Notes: generated from the sequence alone by a model not told the origin. Positions 20,258-28,918 are shown, counted from the first letter of the stretch. The stretch is DNA of 64,000 nt from Hymenobacter oligotrophus (GCF_003574965.1 NZ_CP032317.1:3782001-3846000), one strand, 5' to 3'. A program made the numbers and translations.

Positions 20258-20956
20258 ATGCTGACCTCCGATCAATTAGCCGCCCGCATCGACCACACCT
20301 TGCTCAAGCAGGACTGCACGCACGAGCAGATTCAGACCCTGTGCGCCGAAGCCCGCGAGCATGGCTTTGCCAGCGTGTGCGTGCCGCCGTACTTTGTGCC
20401 GGTTGCGGCCGAGGCATTGCTGGGCTCCAGCGTGGCGGTGTGCACGGTCATTGGGTTTCCGCTGGGTTACAGCACCACGGCCATTAAAGTGGCGGAAGCC
20501 ACTGAGGCGCTTGCGATGGGCGCCATTGAGCTGGACATGGTGATGAACGTGGCGGCGCTGAAATCGGGCGCGGAGGCGGCCGTGCAGCACGACATCCGGG
20601 CGCTGGCCGAGCTGTGCCACGGCCACCAGGCCATTCTGAAGGTAATTATTGAAACGGCGGTGTTGTCGGACGAGGAAATTCGGCGGGCTTGCGACTTGTG
20701 CGCAACGGCTGGTGCGGATTTTGTAAAAACCTCGACGGGCTTTGCCAGCCGCGGGGCTTCGGTAGAAGATGTGCGCCTGATGCGCGACCAACTGCCGAGC
20801 AACATCCGTATTAAAGCTGCCGGTGGTATCCGCACGCATGCACAAGCCGTGGCGCTGGTGCTGGCCGGTGCCGACCGCCTAGGTGCTTCTGCCGGCGTGG
20901 CCTTGCTCACCCCTCCTCAGGACGACGACTCCGCCCATGAAACGTCTGCTTACTAA
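20258..20956 (+). CDS. deoC: Deoxyribose-phosphate aldolase
   Basis: A 232-residue class I aldolase that cleaves 2-deoxyribose-5-phosphate to glyceraldehyde-3-phosphate and acetaldehyde in deoxynucleoside catabolism. The Schiff-base Lys is in ADFVKTSTGF, a second conserved Lys in IRIKAAGGIR, and Asp in ELDMVMN. The ATG at 20258 directly follows a TACCTTTG box and gives the standard N-terminus (SDQLAARIDHTLL); an in-frame upstream start would lie before that box. Its last seven codons overlap the next gene in another frame, so the pair is likely co-translated. Confidence 0.95.
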   Translation: MLTSDQLAARIDHTLLKQDCTHEQIQTLCAEAREHGFASVCVPPYFVPVAAEALLGSSVAVCTVIGFPLGYSTTAIKVAEATEALAMGAIELDMVMNVAALKSGAEAAVQHDIRALAELCHGHQAILKVIIETAVLSDEEIRRACDLCATAGADFVKTSTGFASRGASVEDVRLMRDQLPSNIRIKAAGGIRTHAQAVALVLAGADRLGASAGVALLTPPQDDDSAHETSAY

Positions 20957-21509
20957 CGTGCTGTCGATTACTGCTTTGCTTGCGCTGGTTAGCTGTGTCG
21001 CCTCGGGGCCGGCCGCTACCACTTCCGCTCCCGATTCGTCGCGTACTGCCTCGGCCCCGGCAACGGGCACGGCCGCCAAAGGCAAAACCAAAGCTGCGCC
21101 GGCCGACGACCTGAGCAAGTACCGCCCCAAGTTTACGCCGCCGCCTGCGCCCAAAGCCCTAGGCGCCAAGGCCTACGTGGCGCCTGCCAACCACGTGAAC
21201 CCGCAAATCGACCAGCGACTGCGCGACCAGGCCTATACCAACCAGAACGTAAAGTACACCAGCGGCTGGCGCATACTGGCCTACGTAGGGCTGGAGCGCG
21301 ACCAGGCCATGGCCATCCGGCGCTCGGTTATCAGCCGCTACCCCGACGAGACGGACTACGTCACGTTTAAGCAGCCCATTTACCGGCTGTTCATCGGCGA
21401 CTACACCACCCGCCTCGATGCCGAGCGGGCCATGCTGCGCATCCGGCCGTTGGCGCCCAAGGCCGAGCTGCAGCCCACGCAAGTGCTCATCAACAAAACG
21501 CGCTTCTAG
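20937..21509 (+). CDS. SPOR-like lipoprotein
   Basis: A 190-residue predicted lipoprotein. The signal peptide MKRLLTNVLSITALLALVSC ends in a lipobox (LVSC), followed by a Ser/Thr/Pro/Ala-rich linker of about 60 residues. The C-terminal ~75 residues (WRILAYVGLERDQAMAIRRSV through YRLFIGDYTTRLDAERAMLRIRP) fit the SPOR fold, which binds denuded peptidoglycan glycan strands. It starts inside the end of deoC and is followed two bases after its stop by an unknown gene. Its functional tie to deoC is unclear; it is probably placed there for expression. Confidence 0.75.
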   Translation: MKRLLTNVLSITALLALVSCVASGPAATTSAPDSSRTASAPATGTAAKGKTKAAPADDLSKYRPKFTPPPAPKALGAKAYVAPANHVNPQIDQRLRDQAYTNQNVKYTSGWRILAYVGLERDQAMAIRRSVISRYPDETDYVTFKQPIYRLFIGDYTTRLDAERAMLRIRPLAPKAELQPTQVLINKTRF

Positions 21510-21511
21510 CC

Positions 21512-21904
21512 ATGCCGCTTATCCGTCAGCTGCAGTGGGATGAGCTTGACCTTTTGCAAGGGTTGGAGGTAATACCCACCGAGTACGACGACGGTGCCGG
21601 CGTGCAGTACCGCGTGGAGAAGCAGGGTTTGGTGCTGCTCATCTCGCTGTGGCCGGCCACCGGCGTGGTAGATGTAACCCTGACGCACCCGGCCGCCGAT
21701 GCCATTCTGCTCGATTTGCGCGTGGCTGTGCGCGGCACCGTGCGCTACAACAACGACAAGCGCGGCGAGTACCTCGAGTTTCCGGACTGCGTGCTGGTAA
21801 GCCGCCTAGGTTTAGGCGAAGAAGAAGCCGCCTTCAGCCCCAACTTAGCCGGCCGCTCCATGTTGGTAGCGGTGCGGCCGCACGTCAGCATCTTCTTCGA
21901 GTAA
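21512..21904 (+). CDS. Conserved-looking protein of unknown function
   Basis: A 130-residue soluble acidic protein that I do not recognise. It reads as mostly beta strands: VEKQGLVLLISLWPATGVVDVTLTHP, then LRVAVRGTVRYNNDKRGEYLEFPDCVLV, and it ends ML-VAVRPHVSIFFE. No signal peptide, membrane segment or metal motif is visible. It starts two bases after the SPOR lipoprotein stop, so it is almost certainly co-transcribed with that gene and deoC. Codon use is like its neighbours, which supports a real gene. Confidence 0.7.
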   Translation: MPLIRQLQWDELDLLQGLEVIPTEYDDGAGVQYRVEKQGLVLLISLWPATGVVDVTLTHPAADAILLDLRVAVRGTVRYNNDKRGEYLEFPDCVLVSRLGLGEEEAAFSPNLAGRSMLVAVRPHVSIFFE

Positions 21905-21961
21905 ACCCTAGGTGCCGGGCTGCAGTAGCAGGGCAGGCAGCTGGGTTGTACCTTGCGGGTT

Positions 21962-23152
21962 ATGCAGCAATTGCTTTCTCGCATTCAGGAACTAGCCGCC
22001 GCTCAGGCCACCGACGTGGTAGGGCTGCGCCACCATTTGCACGCTCATCCGGAGCTTTCTTTCGAAGAATACCAAACGGCCGCGTTCGTAGCCGACGAGC
22101 TGCGCAAGCTCGGCCTCGAGCCGCAACCGATTGCCAATACCGGCCTCGTGGCGCTTATCGAGGGCCGCAACCCCGGCCGCCGCACCGTGGCCCTGCGCGC
22201 CGACATGGACGCGCTGCCCATTCAGGAGCAAAACGATGTGCCGTACCGCTCGCAAAACCCCGGCGTGATGCACGCCTGCGGCCACGATGTGCACACCTCC
22301 TCGTTGCTGGGGGTGGCCCGCATTTTGGTGCAGCTCCGCGACGAGTTCGAGGGCACCGTAAAGCTCATGTTTCAGCCCGGCGAGGAGGTAGTGCCCGGCG
22401 GGGCATCCATCATGATTAAAGAAGGTGTGCTCGATAACCCCGCGCCGCAAACGGTGCTCGGGCAGCACGTGTTTCCGCAGCTACCGGCCGGCAAAGTGGG
22501 CATTCACGCGGGGCGCTACATGGCCTCGGCCGACGAGCTGTACCTGACCATCCGCGGCAAGGGCGGCCACGGCGCCATGCCCGACCTGAATATCGATACC
22601 GTGCTGGTAGCGGCCAACCTGATTGTGGCGGCTCAGCAGCTGGTAAGCCGCCGTGCCAACCCCAAGATTCCTTCGGTGCTGTCCTTCGGCAAAGTCATTG
22701 CCCAAGGCGCCACCAACGTCATCCCGAACGAAGTTTATATCGAAGGCACCTTCCGGACCATGGATGAGCAGTGGCGCGAGCAAGCTCACGTGCACCTGCG
22801 CCAGCTCTGCGAAGGTTTGGCCGCTTCGATGGGTGCAAGCTGCGAGTTGGAAATCCGCCGCGGCTATCCTTGCCTCGACAACGACGTGGACGTGACCCAA
22901 CGGGTGCGCGCTGCCATGGTTGAGTACCTCGGCGAAGAAAATGTCGTTGACATTGATCAGTGGATGGCATCCGAGGACTTTGCTTTCTTCTCGCAGGCCG
23001 CGCCGTCGTGCTTTTACCGCTTGGGTACCCGCGCCCTCGACGGTCGGTACGCTGCTTCCGTACACACGCCTGTTTTCGACATCGAAGCCCACGCCCTCGC
23101 GGTAGGGCCCGGCCTGATGGCTTGGCTTGCCCTGAACGAGTTGCAGGCCTAG
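21962..23152 (+). CDS. M20 family amidohydrolase/metallopeptidase
   Basis: A 396-residue M20D enzyme of the N-acyl-amino-acid or hippurate amidohydrolase type. Metal ligands are in the HACGHDVH and QPGEEVVPGG motifs, with RADMDALPI before them and SEDFAFF near the C-terminus. A dimerisation domain (GKGGHGAMPDLNIDTVLVA) sits in the middle. It probably removes acyl groups from amino acids or cleaves small peptide-like amides in the cytoplasm. The start ATG at 21962 lies six bases after TACCTTG, a near match to the -7 box, so it may have its own promoter and an extremely short leader. Confidence 0.9.
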   Translation: MQQLLSRIQELAAAQATDVVGLRHHLHAHPELSFEEYQTAAFVADELRKLGLEPQPIANTGLVALIEGRNPGRRTVALRADMDALPIQEQNDVPYRSQNPGVMHACGHDVHTSSLLGVARILVQLRDEFEGTVKLMFQPGEEVVPGGASIMIKEGVLDNPAPQTVLGQHVFPQLPAGKVGIHAGRYMASADELYLTIRGKGGHGAMPDLNIDTVLVAANLIVAAQQLVSRRANPKIPSVLSFGKVIAQGATNVIPNEVYIEGTFRTMDEQWREQAHVHLRQLCEGLAASMGASCELEIRRGYPCLDNDVDVTQRVRAAMVEYLGEENVVDIDQWMASEDFAFFSQAAPSCFYRLGTRALDGRYAASVHTPVFDIEAHALAVGPGLMAWLALNELQA

Positions 23153-23188
23153 GTGCCGCGAGGCGTTGTTGCTACCAAGAGCAAACCG

Positions 23189-23971
23189 ATGAGCGTAAAA
23201 AAAGTACTCTGCATAGTGGGGTTGTTGGTGCTGCCGGGCTTGGCCCTAGGTCAGCGGCGCATCAACAACCCCACGCAGCTGTGGCCCGAGCTGCAAGGCG
23301 AGCTGGCCCTGCAAAACAACGCGTATCTGTGGCTAAGCGCGCAAAACCAACGCGCCGCCGAAAGCCGCTACAACAACGGCACCTTCGACTATGTGCTGCT
23401 GCGTGCCGGCTACGAACGCTTTTGGAGCGAGCAGTGGAGCTGGGGCCTAACCGGCCGCTACGCCGCCACCTCGGCCGACGATAGTTTCACGCCCGAACTA
23501 CTGCTGCGCCACCGCAGCCGCTTACTGGGGCTTACCCTAGGTCAGCGGCTAAGCCTGGAGTACGCTTTGCAAGGAGGGGCAGCTCGCAACCTGGGGGCCG
23601 CGCGCCTGCGCCTCGATGCCGAACGCATTATACCCGTTGGCAACATTGCATTGCGCCCCCGCGTGGCCTGGGAAGGTGGCCTAAACCTTCGGCTGCAGCC
23701 ACCCGACGACCAGCCCGACGAACGGACGCTCGACCAAAGCCGGTTTCGGGCCGAAGTGGGTATTCGTGTATCCGACCACCTCGATTTGACGCCCTACTTC
23801 GCGCGGCAGACGGACTTCACCATCACGCAGTTTCAGTTCGACGCCGATGGCAATATCACCTCAGGCGGCCGCACCAACATCGTCACGCCTATTGTCGGGC
23901 TTGATGTGCGTTTTACCCTATTCCAAGGCAAGCAGTCCTTCGAGCGAATACAGTTGCCAACGCAACATTAA
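23189..23971 (+). CDS. DUF2490 family outer-membrane beta-barrel-like protein
   Basis: A 260-residue exported protein. A signal peptide (VKKVLCIVGLLVLPGLALG, cleaved before QRRINN) precedes alternating beta strands rich in aromatic residues, such as TQLWPELQGELALQNNAYLWLSAQNQRAAESR. The pattern WxELxxxxxL near the mature N-terminus and repeated Arg/Tyr strands match DUF2490, probably an outer-membrane barrel. Its function is unknown. It lies 36 bases after the M20 gene and may be in the same transcript. Confidence 0.78.
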   Translation: MSVKKVLCIVGLLVLPGLALGQRRINNPTQLWPELQGELALQNNAYLWLSAQNQRAAESRYNNGTFDYVLLRAGYERFWSEQWSWGLTGRYAATSADDSFTPELLLRHRSRLLGLTLGQRLSLEYALQGGAARNLGAARLRLDAERIIPVGNIALRPRVAWEGGLNLRLQPPDDQPDERTLDQSRFRAEVGIRVSDHLDLTPYFARQTDFTITQFQFDADGNITSGGRTNIVTPIVGLDVRFTLFQGKQSFERIQLPTQH

Positions 23972-24187
23972 TGACTTAATGTCATTAGCTGTTTCAAGCG
24001 AAAAAGCCTCTTTGATCTTTCTGGTATGGTTTACCAGCAACTAAGGTTACAAGGTCTAAAAAGATATAGTTAGTATTTAAGACATTTTGTCTGGTAAATG
24101 CGAGTGGTACGAAATTTACAATAGAGGAGGTGTCCAGCGCAATGCCGGACACCTTTCCATTTGAAATCAGACCACTTTCTTACTACT

Positions 24188-24631
24188 ATGGCAACCATGT
24201 TTAATTCGCTTCCGGCGCTTCGCAATGCTCGCAGCTTCGACTCGATTGTAAACCAGTTGTTGAACGACACGCTGCCGGGCTTCACAACCACCGGCACTGG
24301 CTTTATGCCGGCTGCCGATGTGCTAGAAACCGCCAACGGATTTGAGCTGCTGCTTACCCTGCCCGGCGTACCAAAAGATGCCCTGCAGATTGAGGTGCTC
24401 GAAGGCACGCTTACGGTAAGCGGCGAGCGTAAGGCTCCGGCTACCGAGGGCGAAAACGCTCCCAAGGTGCGCCGCATCGAGTCGAGCTATGGCACCTTCA
24501 CCCGCAAGTTCCGCCTGCCCGACACCGTGAATGCCGAAGCTATCGAAGCTGAGCTAACCGACGGTGTACTGCGCCTGGTGCTGCCCTTCGACACGGTTAA
24601 AACCACTAAGCGTCAGATTGAGGTGCGCTAA
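24188..24631 (+). CDS. Hsp20/alpha-crystallin small heat-shock protein
   Basis: A 147-residue small heat-shock protein that holds unfolding proteins in the cytoplasm. The alpha-crystallin domain runs from about residue 38 (PAADVLETANGFELLLTLPGV) to the end. GTLTVSGER and GVLRLVLPF are the conserved strands, the latter the ACD signature. There is no C-terminal IxI motif. The ATG at 24188 is the first one fitting the family. The upstream 200 bases are AT-rich and likely hold a regulated promoter, but I see no CIRCE-type inverted repeat. Confidence 0.92.
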   Translation: MATMFNSLPALRNARSFDSIVNQLLNDTLPGFTTTGTGFMPAADVLETANGFELLLTLPGVPKDALQIEVLEGTLTVSGERKAPATEGENAPKVRRIESSYGTFTRKFRLPDTVNAEAIEAELTDGVLRLVLPFDTVKTTKRQIEVR

Positions 24632-24647
24632 CTGCTGGCCCGTCTGC

Positions 24648-24678
24648 AAAAAAGGCACCCTTTGGCGGTGCCTTTTTT
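24648..24678 (+). terminator. Terminator after the Hsp20 gene
   Basis: AAAAAAGGCACC pairs with GGTGCCTTTTTT around a seven-base loop, 16 bases after the stop codon. Confidence 0.8.
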
Positions 24679-24766
24679 GTTGGCTCAAGTGTTGTTAGTA
24701 TAGCATCGCAGATGCAACCCTGTACGAAGGCCGCTGTATCTTACGTTAGGCCGCAAACAAGCTTTT

Positions 24767-24798
24767 GAAGTTCACGAAAGCTTTCGTACTTTAACTTC
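24767..24798. promoter_or_regulatory. Nested inverted repeat upstream of the Do-type protease gene
   Basis: A perfect 14-base palindrome, ACGAAAGCTTTCGT (24774-24787), is flanked by GAAGTT and AACTTC. It ends 33 bases before the start codon. It could be a dimeric regulator's operator or a 5'-leader hairpin. Confidence 0.45.
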
Positions 24799-24831
24799 AG
24801 ACTCTCAACTTACCCAATATCTATCTTACCC

Positions 24832-26334
24832 ATGCAAGCCAAACAAATGATGCTCGGCCTCATGGCCTCCGCCGTACTAGGTGGGAGCGTGGCCGTGGGA
24901 GGGTACAAGCTGCTGGAGCCGGAGCGCTCAACGGAGCCGCAATCGGTAGCCTCTGACCCGAACGTGCGCTACACCAGCGCCCTGCGGAACTCAACTTACA
25001 ACGTGCCCGAGGGCCTGAACTTTGTGGCGGCTGCATCGGCCGTTACGCCGGCTGTGGTGCACGTAATGACCGAGTACGCCCCGAAGGTGGCCCAGAACGA
25101 CGCCATTCGCATGGATCCGTTCCTGCGTCAGTTCTTCGGCGACGATTTCAACGGTTACCACTCGCCGCAGCGCGGCCCGCAGGTAGGCTCGGGTTCGGGC
25201 GTTATCATTGCGGCCAACGGCTACATTGTTACCAACAACCACGTAATCGACAAAGCCGACAAGATTGAGGTAGTGCTCGACGACAAGCGCAAGTACAGCG
25301 CCAAGCTCGTGGGCACCGACCCCACCACCGACCTGGCCCTGCTGAAGGTGGAGGCCGACAACCTGCCCTACGTGCGTTACGGCAACTCCGACCAAGTGAA
25401 GGTAGGCGAGTGGGTGCTGGCCGTGGGCAACCCCTTCAACCTCAACTCCACCGTTACGGCGGGCATCATTTCGGCCAAAGGGCGCAACATCAACATCCTG
25501 AGCCGCGAAGACCGCATGGGGATTGAGTCGTTCCTGCAAACCGACGCGGTGGTGAACCCCGGTAACTCGGGCGGTGCGCTCGTGAACCTGAACGGCGACC
25601 TGATCGGCATCAACTCGGCCATTGCTTCGCGCACGGGTTCGTTCGAGGGCTACTCGTTTGCCGTGCCCAGCTCCATCGTGAGCAAGGTGATTGACGACCT
25701 GCTGAAGTACAAAGTGGTACAGCGCGCTTTGCTAGGTGTGAACATCCGCGAAGTTGACGCTACGCTGGCTTCGGAAAAACAGCTGAAGTCGCTCGACGGC
25801 GTGTACGTGGTGGGCCTGAGCAAGGGCAGCGCCGCTGCCGATGCCGGCCTGCGCGAAGGCGACATCATCACCGAAATCAACGGCGTGAAGGTGAACACCT
25901 CGTCGCAGCTGCAAGAGCAGGTAGCCCGCTTCCGCCCCGGCGACAAGATCAAGGTTACCTACGTACGCGGCGACGACCGCAAGACCACCAACGCTACCCT
26001 GCGCAACTCGGCCGGCACCACCGACATCGTGCGCGAGGAAACCGCTGCCACCGTTGAGTACGAAGGCGCCAAGTTCTCGCCGCTAAGCCGGCAGGAGATG
26101 AGCCGCCTCGACCTCGAAGGCGGTGCTAAAATCAGCGGCGTGCGTGGCTCCAACTTCCGCGAAACCGGCATCGGCGACGGGTTCATCATCACCCGCATCG
26201 ACAAGAACAAGGTGAGCAAGCCGCAGGACGTGAAGCGTTTCCTCGAAGCTGCCAAAGAAAACCAAGGCGCGCTGGTGGAGGGGGTATACCCCGACGGCCG
26301 CAAAGCCTACTACCCCATTGGCCAAGCCGAATAA
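24832..26334 (+). CDS. Do/HtrA-type periplasmic serine protease
   Basis: A 500-residue envelope quality-control protease. An N-terminal hydrophobic segment (LGLMASAVLGGSVAVGGYKLL) anchors or exports it. The trypsin-like domain has the triad H137 (TNNHVID), D167 (TTDLALL) and S246 (NPGNSGGAL). PDZ1 spans about residues 300-390 (GVYVVGLSKGSAAADAGLREGDIITEINGV). A second, less standard PDZ-like region near 430-495 contains GFIITRIDKNKVSKPQDVKRFL. The gene is single, with a palindrome in its leader and a terminator after it. DegP or DegQ type cannot be decided. Confidence 0.92.
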   Translation: MQAKQMMLGLMASAVLGGSVAVGGYKLLEPERSTEPQSVASDPNVRYTSALRNSTYNVPEGLNFVAAASAVTPAVVHVMTEYAPKVAQNDAIRMDPFLRQFFGDDFNGYHSPQRGPQVGSGSGVIIAANGYIVTNNHVIDKADKIEVVLDDKRKYSAKLVGTDPTTDLALLKVEADNLPYVRYGNSDQVKVGEWVLAVGNPFNLNSTVTAGIISAKGRNINILSREDRMGIESFLQTDAVVNPGNSGGALVNLNGDLIGINSAIASRTGSFEGYSFAVPSSIVSKVIDDLLKYKVVQRALLGVNIREVDATLASEKQLKSLDGVYVVGLSKGSAAADAGLREGDIITEINGVKVNTSSQLQEQVARFRPGDKIKVTYVRGDDRKTTNATLRNSAGTTDIVREETAATVEYEGAKFSPLSRQEMSRLDLEGGAKISGVRGSNFRETGIGDGFIITRIDKNKVSKPQDVKRFLEAAKENQGALVEGVYPDGRKAYYPIGQAE

Positions 26335-26351
26335 GCGGCTGCTGCCTAGCC

Positions 26352-26384
26352 AAAAGCCCCCGCCACCTAGGCGGGGGCTTTTTT
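26352..26384 (+). terminator. Terminator after the Do-type protease gene
   Basis: AAAAGCCCCCGCC pairs with GGCGGGGGCTTTT around a five-base loop, with extra Ts. CCTAGG spans the loop and the start of the right arm. Confidence 0.85.
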
Positions 26385-26386
26385 GT

Positions 26387-26394
26387 TAGCTTTG
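26387..26394 (+). promoter_or_regulatory. -7 promoter box for the aldehyde dehydrogenase gene
   Basis: TAGCTTTG fits TAnnTTTG and directly follows the previous terminator. It predicts a leader of roughly 135 bases before ATG 26538. Confidence 0.45.
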
Positions 26395-26537
26395 TTTCGA
26401 TAGCCAAACCTGCGTGGCGCCGCGTTGGGCAAGGGGCAAGCCACCCGTCGGCCCCTAGGTTGCCCAGCGGCCAGCCCCAAGCAGGAGCCACCATCAACCG
26501 GCGCAGCACAACTGCCCAACCAACCCTTACCCACCCC

Positions 26538-28136
26538 ATGAAACTAGCCATCGAAGAAGCCGCCGCAACCGGCACCGACGTGCAAGAACACGACCACCAC
26601 GGCATTCGCCAGGTGCTCCGCGACCTAGGTATTCAGGACATCAACGCCGCCTACAGCACCGGCCTGCAATGGGGCGGCGAAGCCAACGAGCAGGTAAGCA
26701 GCATCAGCTCGCCTACCGATGGCAAGCTGATCGGCAAAGTGCGCATGGCCACCGCGCACGACTACGAGCAGGTGGTGCTGCAGGCACAGGAGGCGTTTAA
26801 AAGCTGGCGCCTGGTGCCCGCCCCCAAGCGCGGCGAAATTGTGCGCCAAATCGGCAACAAGCTGCGGCAGTACAAAGAGCCCCTGGGTAAGCTGGTGAGC
26901 TACGAGATGGGCAAGATTTTGCAGGAGGGCTTGGGCGAGGTGCAGGAGATGATTGACATCTGCGACTTTGCCGTGGGCCTTTCGCGCCAGCTGCACGGCC
27001 TCACCATGCACTCGGAGCGCCCTGCCCACCGCATGTACGAGCAGTACCACCCCCTAGGCGTGGTGGGCATTATTTCGGCCTTCAACTTTCCGGTGGCGGT
27101 GTGGAGCTGGAACGCCATGCTCGCGGCCGTGTGCGGCGACGTGTGCATCTGGAAGCCCTCCGAAAAGACGCCGCTGGTAGCCGTGGCCGTGCAGCACATC
27201 ATCAAAGACGTACTGCAGGAAAACGAGCTGCCCGAGGGTATTTTCAACCTGGTAGTGGGCGATGCCGAAATCGGCGGCCTGATGGCGGCCGACGAGCGCG
27301 TGCCGCTGGTATCGGCTACGGGCTCCACCCGTATGGGCAAAAAGGTAGGTGCCGTAGTGGGTGCCCGCCTAGGCAAGGCGCTGCTCGAGCTGGGCGGCAA
27401 CAACGCCATTGTCCTCACCGCCAACGCCGACCTCGACATTGCCATTCGGGCGGTGTTGTTCGGGGCCGTGGGCACGGCCGGCCAGCGTTGCACCACCACG
27501 CGCCGCCTCATCATCCACGACTCGATTTACGACGACGTGAAGCAGCGCTTGTTGGCCGCTTACCCCAAGCTGCCCGTAGGCCACCCGCTGCAAGAGGGCA
27601 ACCTAGTAGGTCCGCTGATCGACCAGGATGCCGTGCGCGGCTTCACGGATGCCCTAGGTCGGGTGCAGCAGGAGGGCGGCAAGCTGCTCACGGGCGGCGA
27701 GGTGCTCAGCGGCACGGGCTACGAAACCGGTACGTACGTACAGCCCGCCTTGGTAGAGGCCGAAAACCATTACCACACGGTGCAGGAAGAAACCTTCGCG
27801 CCCATTCTGTACCTCATTCGCTACTCCGGCGACGTGCAAAACGCCATTGAGCTGCAGAACGGCGTACGCCAAGGCTTGTCGTCTTCGATCTTCTCGCTAA
27901 ACATGCGCGAAACCGAGGCGTTCCTGGCCGCTACCGGCTCCGACTGCGGCATTGCCAACGTAAACATTGGTACCTCGGGTGCCGAAATCGGCGGTGCATT
28001 TGGTGGCGAAAAGGAAACCGGCGGCGGCCGCGAATCGGGCTCCGACGCCTGGAAGATTTACATGCGCCGCCAAACCAACACCATCAACTACAGCACGCAA
28101 TTGCCACTGGCACAGGGTATTAAATTTGATATCTAA
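26538..28136 (+). CDS. ALDH7-type aldehyde dehydrogenase
   Basis: A 532-residue NAD(P)-dependent aldehyde dehydrogenase. The catalytic Cys lies in GTAGQRCTTTRRL, the hallmark of ALDH7 (antiquitin, alpha-aminoadipate semialdehyde or piperideine-6-carboxylate dehydrogenase), and the general base Glu in LLELGGNNA. IISAFNFPVAVWSWN and KPSEKTPLVA are cofactor and substrate motifs; ETGGGRESGSDAWK is at the C-terminus. A role in lysine catabolism or osmoprotection is likely from the family, but no other lysine genes are adjacent. The first ~25 residues, before the conserved domain, are charged. The ATG at 26538 follows a CTTACCCACCCC leader also seen before 31100. Confidence 0.9.
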   Translation: MKLAIEEAAATGTDVQEHDHHGIRQVLRDLGIQDINAAYSTGLQWGGEANEQVSSISSPTDGKLIGKVRMATAHDYEQVVLQAQEAFKSWRLVPAPKRGEIVRQIGNKLRQYKEPLGKLVSYEMGKILQEGLGEVQEMIDICDFAVGLSRQLHGLTMHSERPAHRMYEQYHPLGVVGIISAFNFPVAVWSWNAMLAAVCGDVCIWKPSEKTPLVAVAVQHIIKDVLQENELPEGIFNLVVGDAEIGGLMAADERVPLVSATGSTRMGKKVGAVVGARLGKALLELGGNNAIVLTANADLDIAIRAVLFGAVGTAGQRCTTTRRLIIHDSIYDDVKQRLLAAYPKLPVGHPLQEGNLVGPLIDQDAVRGFTDALGRVQQEGGKLLTGGEVLSGTGYETGTYVQPALVEAENHYHTVQEETFAPILYLIRYSGDVQNAIELQNGVRQGLSSSIFSLNMRETEAFLAATGSDCGIANVNIGTSGAEIGGAFGGEKETGGGRESGSDAWKIYMRRQTNTINYSTQLPLAQGIKFDI

Positions 28137-28161
28137 GCCGCTCGCGGCTTCGATAAGCACC

Positions 28162-28203
28162 AAAAACGAAGGGCTGCCCCGTGTGGGGCAGCCCTTCGTT
28201 TTT
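28162..28203. terminator. 19-base perfect hairpin between convergent genes
   Basis: AAAAACGAAGGGCTGCCCC pairs exactly with its complement around GTGT. It is bidirectional, serving the aldehyde dehydrogenase gene and the lipoprotein gene ending at 28241. Confidence 0.88.
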
Positions 28204-28240
28204 GGGGGCGCCGCACCTAGGGGCCGGGCGGGGCGACTGC

Positions 28241-28807
28241 TTATTTGGCCAGCTGCACGTCGCCGTGGCCCTTGCACAGGTAGCCCTGTATGCCGGGGTT
28301 CAACTCGTTGTACATCACGTAGTACAGGCGGTAGGTGTGGCCTTTTTCAAGCTTGGGGCCATCGAGCACCAGCGCAAAGTCGAACAGCATATTGGCAGCC
28401 CCGCGCACGTTGGCTTCGGAGTACAGCGTGCCGGACTGCACCACGCGGTAGCGGCGGTTTACCAACGCGTAGCGAATACGCGGGCGCACCGGCCCTAGGG
28501 GCTGAAAATCGACGCCAAAGTTGGCGAACTTGGGCGCGGGGTTGGGATACAGCAAAAAACGGGTGTCGCGCAGCAGCGGGCTAGTGGCCCCATCAATGGC
28601 GAAGGGCAAATCCCGGAACAGCTCCCGCTCTTGCTTGTTCCAGGCCAAATCGGTGGTCCACTCGCCGGGGTTGGCGCTGCCCAGCGGGCGGCCCTGTGCA
28701 TCGGTGCGCGCAATGCTGCTGTCGTCGCCGCCGCCGAAATCTATTTTTTCGCAGGCGGCCAGCGGCAAGCCCAGCAAAAGCAACTTACTGATAACGCGAA
28801 CGAACAT
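28241..28807 (-). CDS. Lipoprotein with YPNP motif, paralogue 1
   Basis: A 188-residue predicted lipoprotein (lipobox LAAC after a 19-residue signal) that I cannot assign to a named family. A short polar linker contains WTTDLAWNKQERELFRDL, followed by LLYPNPAPKFANFGVDF, a beta-rich stretch with RYALVNRRYRVVQSGTLY, and the end HTYRLYYVMYNELNPGIQGYLCKGHGDVQL. The neighbour at 28919 shares W-KQER-LF-D, LYPNP, YRLYYV-Y and KGHGD at matching positions, so the two are tandem duplicates. The YPNP start and strand order resemble a T9SS C-terminal domain. Confidence 0.75.
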   Translation of the reverse strand: MFVRVISKLLLLGLPLAACEKIDFGGGDDSSIARTDAQGRPLGSANPGEWTTDLAWNKQERELFRDLPFAIDGATSPLLRDTRFLLYPNPAPKFANFGVDFQPLGPVRPRIRYALVNRRYRVVQSGTLYSEANVRGAANMLFDFALVLDGPKLEKGHTYRLYYVMYNELNPGIQGYLCKGHGDVQLAK

Positions 28808-28918
28808 GTGCCTGGGCAGTAAGGGGTAACTAGCTTGCCGACGTTGGCTGCACCCACGGCCCCAATTTAGGCCAAGGTTGGCAACGCGCCAACACTGGTC
28901 ACGCCCCGCAAGGCCAGG

